Shown: piece by piece, positions 6,883-11,995 of the stretch
How the letters are laid out: each line of letters begins with the position of its first letter
How positions within the stretch are numbered: position 1 is the stretch's first letter
Origin: Bacillota bacterium
Lineage (GTDB): Bacteria > Bacillota > Clostridia > Lachnospirales > Lachnospiraceae
Assembly: GCA_023415635.1 (NCBI GenBank)
Contig: JAEZJV010000018.1
Location: 1 to 11,995 of the forward strand
DNA length: 11,995 bases
Direction: 5' to 3'
The notes under the pieces: model-generated
Database searches by the model: none
The model's input: the letters and a program-made list of their open reading frames with translations, nothing else
What the model was told of the DNA's origin: nothing
Program-made: the position numbers and the translations under genes

Positions 6883-7752
6883 TTAACCCTTCACCGCGCC
6901 GGCCGCGATGCCCTCGACGATGTTCTTCTGCATGATGAAGTAGAACAGTAGCATCGGCAGCATGCCCAGTAAAAACGCCGCAAACGCCAGATTCCACTTG
7001 CTGTTGTACTCGCTGTAGAAAAGCCGCTGTACAATCGGAATCGTCATTTTGTTCTTGCTGGTCAGCATGAGAAGCGGCAGCAGAAAGTCGTTCCAAATTG
7101 ACAGCGCGTTCAGTATAATCAATGTCGAGGTGGCATGCTTCGTGACCGGGAACATGATCCGCCAGTACAGCTTCCAGGGCGAGCAGCCGTCGATGGTGGC
7201 CGCCTCGCAGATTTCGTTGGAGATTCCCCGGATGAACCCGACGTACAGGAAGACCGCGAACGGCAGCAGACGGCCGATGTAGGTCAGGATCAGGCCCGCG
7301 TGTGAGTCCATCAGGCCCAAGTCCCGAACCAGCTTCATCAGGGAGCTCAGCGTCATGTAAAACGGGACCATCAGCCCTGAGATGATCACATAGTACGCGG
7401 TGGTATAAAACTTGCCAGCGCGCTTTGCTATGGTGAAGGACGCCATCCCAGAAAGCACCGCGATGCCCACGGAACTCGCCAGCGTTATGATCAGGCTGTT
7501 GACGAACACCTGGCCGAAGTCCATCAGCCTGTACGCCTCGGTGAAGTTACTCCATTGGATCGTCGACGGCCAGCCCAGCGGGTTGAAGAGGGCGTCCTTC
7601 GCCGACTTGGCCGCCAGGATGATCACAACGTAGAGCGGATAGAGGTAGAGGCACGTCGCCGCAAGCAGCATGATCTCGGCCACCCGCTGGCTGGGTTTTA
7701 CCCGGTCGATGCCCGCCATACGGCGCCGTCTGACGTAGGCTTTAATAGACAA
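6883..7752 (-). CDS. Carbohydrate ABC transporter permease, MalG/CUT1 type
   Basis: Inner-membrane permease of a CUT1 sugar importer, pairing with the upstream permease to form the channel; 289 aa, typical size. It has a cytoplasmic basic N terminus (RRRR near residue 8), about six membrane segments, and the EAA loop that docks the ATPase at about residues 183-203 (EAATIDG, nine residues, then FPV). The C terminus IVEGIAAGAVKG is characteristic of MalG-like permeases. The TTG start at 7752 is chosen because AAGGA lies eight bases upstream and it gives a short 11-base overlap with the preceding permease gene. Starting at the TTG at 7791 would overlap 50 bases with no ribosome site, and the ATG at 7719 has none either. 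Last gene of binding protein-permease-permease; the ATP-binding subunit is absent. Family certain; substrate inferred to be an oligosaccharide or glycoside handled by the nearby GH42. Confidence 0.93.
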   Translation of the reverse strand: MSIKAYVRRRRMAGIDRVKPSQRVAEIMLLAATCLYLYPLYVVIILAAKSAKDALFNPLGWPSTIQWSNFTEAYRLMDFGQVFVNSLIITLASSVGIAVLSGMASFTIAKRAGKFYTTAYYVIISGLMVPFYMTLSSLMKLVRDLGLMDSHAGLILTYIGRLLPFAVFLYVGFIRGISNEICEAATIDGCSPWKLYWRIMFPVTKHATSTLIILNALSIWNDFLLPLLMLTSKNKMTIPIVQRLFYSEYNSKWNLAFAAFLLGMLPMLLFYFIMQKNIVEGIAAGAVKG

Positions 7753-8632
7753 TGTCCTCTTCCTTTCTCCGAAGAAAATACAATTCCGCAAGCGACAAAA
7801 CCGCGATGATCATGAACAACACCACTCCCATCGCGGAGCCGTAGCCCGCACGGAAATGCTCGAAGGTCTCCCGGTAGATCGTCAGGGAGATCAGCTCGCT
7901 GGAGTTCCCCGGCCCCCCGTTGGTCAAGGTGAACATCATGTCGAATTCCTTGAATCCGCGCTCCATCGTCAGCACCATGTTGATTGTGAACGCTGGCGCA
8001 ATCAGCGGGAACGTAACTTTCCAGAATCGTCGCCAGCCGCGGGCGCCGTCCACTTGGGCGGCCTCGTAAATTTCCAAGGGGATGTTCTGGAAGGCTGCGA
8101 TGTAGATCACCATCGTATAGCCGGCGCTACGCCATATGCTGACAAACACTCCCGCGTACAACGCGGTATGGCGGCTGCCCAAGAGGTTGTTGGCCATCTC
8201 CTCGATGCCCAGCGCTTTGCCCATTTGCGCGATTGGGTTTGTAAATAGAAAACTCCAGATATAGCCCACGATCAATGGTGCGATGACCACCGGTATGAAC
8301 CACAGCGTCCTTAAGAGCCCCTTGGTGCGTAGCTTCTGGTTGAGCGCCAACGCCATGATTAGAGACAGTACGTTCTGAAAGATTGTGATCAGAAATGCGT
8401 ATATAAACGTCTGGATCATCGGCCGCGTCACGTAGAAATCCTGGAACAACGTCCGAAAATTGTCCAGGCCGACGAATTGAAAGGTTGGCGCGATGCCGTC
8501 CCATCGCGTCAGGCTATAAAAGATGCCGCCCAGGAACGGCCAGACAACAAACACCACAAACAATACAAGCACCGGCGCGGCCAGCAGAAAGAACTGTGCG
8601 GATTCTTTCGTCGGTATCCTCTTTTTTTTCAA
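7742..8632 (-). CDS. Carbohydrate ABC transporter permease, MalF/UgpA CUT1 type
   Basis: First membrane subunit of the CUT1 importer; 296 aa, usual for the short UgpA/LacF form without the extra MalF periplasmic domain. A basic N terminus (MKKKR) precedes the first membrane helix (about 13-35), with about six helices in all. The EAA loop lies at about 190-211 (EAAQVDGARGW, then FPL), and the NGGPG segment at 238-242, then an ELISLTIYRETF-type stretch, are conserved in these permeases. The start is TTG at 8632 with AGGTG five bases upstream; an in-frame TAA lies about 33 bases further up and no better start exists. It is separated from the binding-protein gene by 90 bases that hold a strong hairpin, and overlaps the next permease by 11 bases. 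Expression relative to the binding protein is probably reduced by that hairpin. Confidence 0.93.
   Translation of the reverse strand: MKKKRIPTKESAQFFLLAAPVLVLFVVFVVWPFLGGIFYSLTRWDGIAPTFQFVGLDNFRTLFQDFYVTRPMIQTFIYAFLITIFQNVLSLIMALALNQKLRTKGLLRTLWFIPVVIAPLIVGYIWSFLFTNPIAQMGKALGIEEMANNLLGSRHTALYAGVFVSIWRSAGYTMVIYIAAFQNIPLEIYEAAQVDGARGWRRFWKVTFPLIAPAFTINMVLTMERGFKEFDMMFTLTNGGPGNSSELISLTIYRETFEHFRAGYGSAMGVVLFMIIAVLSLAELYFLRRKEEDIVY
7753..7765 (-). promoter_or_regulatory. Ribosome binding site deciding the second permease TTG start
   Basis: On the minus strand AAGGA (7761-7765) precedes TTG (7750-7752) by eight bases. This site lies inside the end of the first permease gene, so translation of the two permeases is probably coupled, which would keep the two channel subunits at equal levels. 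Confidence 0.55.
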
Positions 8633-8668
8633 GCGTACACCTGCTTCCGATATAGTCCCTTAGAACAG

Positions 8669-8707
8669 GCATACCCGGCGCCCACAAGCCGCAGACGCCG
8701 GATATGC
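8669..8707 (-). promoter_or_regulatory. Intercistronic hairpin between binding-protein and permease genes
   Basis: Arms 8669-8680 and 8696-8707 form a 12-bp stem (as minus-strand RNA GCATATCCGGCG with CGCCGGGTATGC, one G.U pair) around a 15-base loop. It begins 15 bases after the binding-protein stop codon. No U-run follows on the minus strand, so it is more likely an RNA-stabilising or partial-attenuation element than a full terminator. In sugar ABC operons such elements keep binding protein in excess over permease. Confidence 0.65.
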
Positions 8708-8722
8708 GAGCGAAGACGGGTG

Positions 8723-10021
8723 TTACTTGATGGTATCTGCCTTGAGCTGCATGAAGTCGTCTTTGAATTCAGGCGTGGCTTCCAGCAGGCGCAGGTGTTC
8801 CGCATTCCACGACTCCATCGCCTGATCCATGCTCAGGTTTCCGCTCATCCAGTCCTGAACGTTTTTCTTCATGATCTCCTTGATGCCCGGGATCCACTCG
8901 CGTTCGGAGAAGCCGACGAAATTGTTGCTCTCCAGGAACGGGAACTCCATGTCAAGTGCCGAATCATAACCGGGGTTTGCGCCCAGCACGCAGGAGATGG
9001 AGGTCATGTTGCGGGCAATTACCTCGCCGCCGTGCACGGTATAGCAGTACTTGAAGAAATCCCTAGCGATCGCCGGCGCGTTCTTTCCGATGCTGAAGGA
9101 GGTATCAAAGTCGGAGATGGTCATGTAGTTCGCCGGATCGATGACGCAGGGCGCCGGCGCCAGCACGAAGTCAAAGTCCGGGTTCATCTCGCGCAGGCTT
9201 GCGATCATGCCGCTGCCGTTGATGAGGCACACCGCCTCTTCCCGGGCGAAACGGCGCTTCATTTCCTCAACATCCATGCCGAGCGTGTCCTTGGGCGTAT
9301 ATTCCAGCACACGGGCGTACTGCTCGAGCATCTCTTTGATCTCCGGGCTGTTCCAGCCCTTTTCGCCGATTAGCGTCTGGGCGTAGAAGTCCGGATTGAG
9401 GCCGGCGACGGTCTCGTGCAGGTAAGCGAAGATGAACGCGGTCGCGCCTGATCCGTCTTTACCGGCGACCAGATAGGGGAATTCGAGCCCATTCTTGCGT
9501 ATCGTCTCCAGCGCGGCGACCCACTCATCCATGCACTTGGGAAGCTCAGTCACGCCGTACTTGGCGGCCAGGTCCGTATTCCAGAACATGCCCCAGAAGG
9601 CCTGTACACCAGGATACGCGTAGGTATCTCCCTTGTATTTGTTAACTGGCTTCTTGATCTGGGCGATCGACGACTCGATGCCCAGATCGGTCAGCGGCTG
9701 CAGGTAGCCGCCCTTAGCGTAGAGCTGGATCTGCGTGCTCCACTGGTAGCTCATTAAATCCGGGATGTCTCCCGCGGCCAGCTTGGCGGCCAGCGCTGCG
9801 TGGTACTCGGCAACGCCGCTCACCACCGTGGTCTCCACCTTAAAGCCCGGATGATCCTTCGCAAAATCGTCCGCCAATTCCGTGATTCCATTGGCAAATT
9901 CAGGACTCATCGAGAACAGTCGCAGCGTGACATTGCTGTCCTCCGCCAGTGCCGCAACACCGAACGCGCCTAGCATCGAGAGCAGCATGGCGACCACCAG
10001 TAGTTTCGAAATCGCCTTCAT
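8723..10021 (-). CDS. Extracellular solute-binding protein, family 1 (CUT1 sugar importer)
   Basis: Captures the sugar outside the membrane and delivers it to the two permeases encoded downstream; 432 aa, typical of oligosaccharide-binding family 1. The N terminus is an export signal: lysines at 2 and 6, a hydrophobic core at about 7-24, and an Ala-Leu-Ala site predicting cleavage after residue 26. The mature protein opens with the usual first beta strand (VTLRLFSM), and LAAGDIPDLMSYQW near residue 82 is a family hallmark. There is no lipobox cysteine, so it is predicted to be a soluble secreted or periplasmic protein rather than a lipoprotein. That is usual for diderms and uncommon for monoderm Firmicutes. 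The ATG at 10021 has AGGAGGAG six bases upstream, the best ribosome site in the operon. First gene of the transporter operon, divergent from the sensor kinase and preceded by a palindrome that may be an operator. Confidence 0.92.
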   Translation of the reverse strand: MKAISKLLVVAMLLSMLGAFGVAALAEDSNVTLRLFSMSPEFANGITELADDFAKDHPGFKVETTVVSGVAEYHAALAAKLAAGDIPDLMSYQWSTQIQLYAKGGYLQPLTDLGIESSIAQIKKPVNKYKGDTYAYPGVQAFWGMFWNTDLAAKYGVTELPKCMDEWVAALETIRKNGLEFPYLVAGKDGSGATAFIFAYLHETVAGLNPDFYAQTLIGEKGWNSPEIKEMLEQYARVLEYTPKDTLGMDVEEMKRRFAREEAVCLINGSGMIASLREMNPDFDFVLAPAPCVIDPANYMTISDFDTSFSIGKNAPAIARDFFKYCYTVHGGEVIARNMTSISCVLGANPGYDSALDMEFPFLESNNFVGFSEREWIPGIKEIMKKNVQDWMSGNLSMDQAMESWNAEHLRLLEATPEFKDDFMQLKADTIK

Positions 10022-10045
10022 AATGGACTCCTCCTATGCGATGAT

Positions 10046-10064
10046 AACGGAACTAGGTTCCGTT
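10046..10064. promoter_or_regulatory. Palindromic candidate operator before the transporter operon
   Basis: Perfect 8-bp arms AACGGAAC (10046-10053) and GTTCCGTT (10057-10064) flank TAG. Outer half-sites ATAACG (10044-10049) and CGTTAT (10066-10071) extend the symmetry. The element sits between the predicted transporter promoter and the binding-protein ribosome site, near the expected transcription start. That position fits a repressor operator or a 5' leader structure. Confidence 0.5.
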
Positions 10065-10075
10065 TCGTTATGACC

Positions 10076-10105
10076 ATTGTAACCCATGTAGCGTTGATTT
10101 GATAA
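10076..10105 (-). promoter_or_regulatory. Candidate promoter for the transporter operon
   Basis: On the minus strand a -35-like TTATCA (10100-10105) and a -10 TACAAT (10076-10081) are separated by 18 bases. The predicted start of transcription is about 7 bases further on, inside or at the edge of the palindrome, about 50 bases before the binding-protein ATG. The match is moderate (-35 four of six, -10 five of six), as expected for a regulated promoter. Confidence 0.45.
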
Positions 10106-10141
10106 GCAATAATATTGAACAAAAATTGAATAAAATTGACG

Positions 10142-10151
10142 AGAACGTTCT
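10142..10151. repeat. Short palindrome AGAACGTTCT in the divergent region
   Basis: A perfect 10-bp palindrome lies 37 bases upstream of the transporter -35 box and about 28 bases before the kinase -35 box. The position between divergent promoters suits a regulator binding site shared by both, but a 10-bp palindrome alone is weak evidence. Confidence 0.25.
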
Positions 10152-10169
10152 TTTTATAAGCATTCGGCA

Positions 10170-10181
10170 CAATTTAAATTG
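10170..10181. promoter_or_regulatory. 12-bp palindrome overlapping the kinase -35 box
   Basis: CAATTTAAATTG is a perfect 12-bp palindrome. Its last three bases are the first three of the kinase gene -35 element (10179-10184). A protein bound here would compete with RNA polymerase, so this is a candidate autoregulatory operator. AT-rich promoters can produce such palindromes by chance. Confidence 0.4.
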
Positions 10182-10207
10182 CGATCAAATGTAATTTGTG
10201 GTATAAT
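10179..10207 (+). promoter_or_regulatory. Promoter of the sensor kinase gene
   Basis: A -35 TTGCGA (10179-10184), a spacer of exactly 17 bases and a perfect TATAAT (10202-10207), with TGG directly before it giving an extended -10 (TGnTATAAT). This is the best sigma-A-type promoter in the window. Transcription should start near 10214, about 40 bases before the kinase ATG. Confidence 0.7.
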
Positions 10208-10252
10208 TCAAAAACTTCCATTGTGACGATTTGAGTGAAGGGCGCTATCCGA

Positions 10253-11995
10253 ATGGACACTGACAAAAAACCGATATTACGGTTTCCCTTTCAATTCTTC
10301 TGGCGGAATAGCCTGACGACAAAACTCATCCTGCTTTGTGCGCTCATTGTGATCATCCCGCTCGTCTATCAGAGCGTGTTTTCCGTCAATTCGATCGCCG
10401 ACGGCATGTTCCGCCAGTACAGCGCCGCCATGCGGGAGAACATTTCCAATGAGCGGCAGCTGGTCGACAACTACTTCAGCTATGTGCGGGGATGGTCGTC
10501 TGCGATCACCGAAAACCTGAGTTACATGAACCTTCTCTCCAGCCGCGGATCCGGACAAATGACCCAGCGACTCAGGCTGGACGGCGCGATCAAGCGCATT
10601 TACACAAGCCATCGTGAAATCCGCTCACTTCGGTCGTTTACGCTATTTGATCAGATCCGTACACGCATCTCGCGCGAGTATGCTAACTACACATATAACT
10701 GGACGTCGCTGGAGCTTTTCTGCGAACAATACGGGATTTCCCAGGAGCGGATCGATTCTTCCCTGTTTGCGCTGCTGCCCGTCCAACATCCTGATGGCGG
10801 ATCGGACGGCAACGTGTTCTGCGCGGCATGGTTTATAAAATCACTGGACGGAAAGCTCTTGCAGGTGCTGATGGCGGAGATCGACAGCAAAGCGCTAAGC
10901 GATCTTTTTCCGGATATTCAGTTCCTAAACGGTGAAGCGATGATGCTTGTGGACGCGCTCGGCCAGACCGTCTACCGCCAGGGCAAGGCGGATTTCGACG
11001 GTGATGGATACGACGCTTTTGCGGAAGCGGTGATTGCGGGTGGCACCGGGGAGACCATCCGCTACGGCGGTACGGACTACCGGGTTTTTGTCTCTGACCC
11101 GTTGCTGGACGGCCTTCGGGTGATCCGATTCCTGCCCGGCCACGCGTTCGACGGCATCATTCATGCGTCCCAGCCCGGCATCGTCGCCATGATGCTGATC
11201 TGCCTGATCCTTTCCATCGCTGTATTGGTCTGGCTGATTTACAGGTTTACGCGCCCGCTCCGCCAACTGGCCGAATCCATGAAGCAGGCTGGCGGCGGCG
11301 AATTCGGCCGCTTGATCCCTACCAGCTCGTCCGATGTGGAGATCTTGCCGGTCATCGACCAGTTCAACACCATGACCACACTGATCAACCAGCTGTTTAA
11401 CGAGACCTATCGGCTGAAGCTGGAGCAGCAGCGCGCGGAGCTGCGGGCGCTGCAGGCGCAGATCAACCCGCATTTTCTCTACAATACGCTGCAGACCATC
11501 CATTTCATGGCGCTCAAGCGAAATGCCTATGAGATCAGCGCCATCGTCGATTCCCTAGGGAGCATCCTGCGCTATTGCCTGAAATTCGGCGAGGATGAAG
11601 TGCCACTGGAGGCGGAGATCCAGAACATCTCTCAATACTTGACCGTCCAGAAGATGCGCTTTCTGAGGCGCCTGAGTACGCAATTGGATGTGGACGATCG
11701 GGTGAAGGACTTCATGATTCCCAAGATGATCCTGCAGCCGCTGGTGGAGAATTGCATCGTTCATGGCGTACAAGACAGCGCCAAATCCTGCACTATTAGG
11801 ATCAGCTGCTTCCTGATAGACGATCAGGTTGTCATCAAGGTGAGCGACGACGGGCCGGGCATCCCGGAAGCGCGACTTCTGGACATCCGGCGCTCGTTGG
11901 ACGCCGCGGAAGGGGATCAGTCCGACGACCACATCGGAGTGATCAACTGCTACCTCCGGTTGAAGTATTTTTTCCAGGGTAAAGCCGAGTTCGAA
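10253..11995 (+). CDS. YesM/LytS-type sensor histidine kinase, truncated by window edge
   Basis: Membrane sensor kinase of a YesMN-like two-component system; 581 codons visible, with the 3' end beyond the window. A first membrane helix (about 25-45) is followed by an extracytoplasmic sensor region (about 46-309), a second helix (about 310-330) and a HAMP-like segment (RFTRPLRQLAESM). The kinase core has the phospho-acceptor His407 in QAQINPHFLYNT, the N-box Asn500 in LQPLVEN, the G-box DDGPGIP at 532-538, and a GxGL-like HIGVINCYLRLKYFF near the end. These motifs define the His_kinase/HATPase pair of the YesM group, which usually partners an AraC-type response regulator that should lie immediately downstream. 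The ATG at 10253 has GAAGGG ten bases upstream; an in-frame GTG six codons earlier has no ribosome site. It is divergent from the transporter operon, so it probably controls uptake in response to an external sugar or a loaded binding protein. Confidence 0.93.
   Translation, partial: MDTDKKPILRFPFQFFWRNSLTTKLILLCALIVIIPLVYQSVFSVNSIADGMFRQYSAAMRENISNERQLVDNYFSYVRGWSSAITENLSYMNLLSSRGSGQMTQRLRLDGAIKRIYTSHREIRSLRSFTLFDQIRTRISREYANYTYNWTSLELFCEQYGISQERIDSSLFALLPVQHPDGGSDGNVFCAAWFIKSLDGKLLQVLMAEIDSKALSDLFPDIQFLNGEAMMLVDALGQTVYRQGKADFDGDGYDAFAEAVIAGGTGETIRYGGTDYRVFVSDPLLDGLRVIRFLPGHAFDGIIHASQPGIVAMMLICLILSIAVLVWLIYRFTRPLRQLAESMKQAGGGEFGRLIPTSSSDVEILPVIDQFNTMTTLINQLFNETYRLKLEQQRAELRALQAQINPHFLYNTLQTIHFMALKRNAYEISAIVDSLGSILRYCLKFGEDEVPLEAEIQNISQYLTVQKMRFLRRLSTQLDVDDRVKDFMIPKMILQPLVENCIVHGVQDSAKSCTIRISCFLIDDQVVIKVSDDGPGIPEARLLDIRRSLDAAEGDQSDDHIGVINCYLRLKYFFQGKAEFE

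Noticed and set aside
6347..7096. 249-codon minus-strand frame across the terminator
   Set aside because: It would cross the terminator hairpin and overlaps both convergent genes in other frames; low-complexity shadow.
8477..9373. 298-codon plus-strand frame opposite the first permease and binding-protein genes
   Set aside because: It is antisense to both genes and the hairpin region, and has no start signal or recognisable motif.
1..11995. CRISPR arrays, tRNA or rRNA genes, insertion sequences, phage genes, known riboswitches
   Set aside because: I found no regularly spaced repeats, cloverleaf-like segments, transposase motifs or recognised aptamer consensus on reading both strands.

Overview
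The window holds eight protein-coding genes in a carbohydrate-uptake and carbohydrate-breakdown locus. There are no RNA genes, mobile elements or CRISPR arrays. The DNA is GC-rich in the genes (my estimate is a little under 60 %) with AT-rich divergent promoters, strong AGGAGG-type ribosome binding sites, and GTG/TTG starts. An oxygen-sensitive glycyl radical enzyme, a CUT1 sugar ABC transporter without its own ATPase and a YesM-type histidine kinase together suggest an anaerobic bacterium, most likely a Clostridia-like Firmicute of gut or sediment. The solute-binding protein lacks a lipobox, so a diderm such as a spirochaete cannot be excluded.

Layout. (A) 226-4734, minus strand: a glycyl radical enzyme (GRE) followed by a cytoplasmic GH42-type beta-galactosidase, 48 bases apart and probably one transcript. 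(B) 4938-6802, plus strand, divergent from A: a D-2-hydroxyacid dehydrogenase and a TIM-barrel sugar isomerase/epimerase, ending in a hairpin terminator. (C) 6883-10021, minus strand, convergent with B: solute-binding protein, then two membrane permeases, with an intercistronic hairpin after the binding-protein gene. (D) 10253-11995, plus strand, divergent from C: a sensor histidine kinase that runs off the right edge. Its cognate response regulator probably lies just beyond.

How they may work together (inference). The kinase senses an extracellular or membrane signal and controls the transporter, which imports an oligosaccharide or glycoside. GH42 then removes a terminal beta-galactosyl-type residue in the cytoplasm. 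The isomerase/epimerase, the NAD-linked hydroxyacid dehydrogenase and the GRE process the released unit. The GRE is the unusual part. It has the radical Gly loop and a Cys-Val-Glu active site like the eliminating (dehydratase/lyase) GREs, but a diagnostic glycerol-dehydratase residue is replaced and no activating enzyme is encoded nearby. GREs with known substrates are not normally part of beta-galactoside loci, so its substrate is an open and interesting question.
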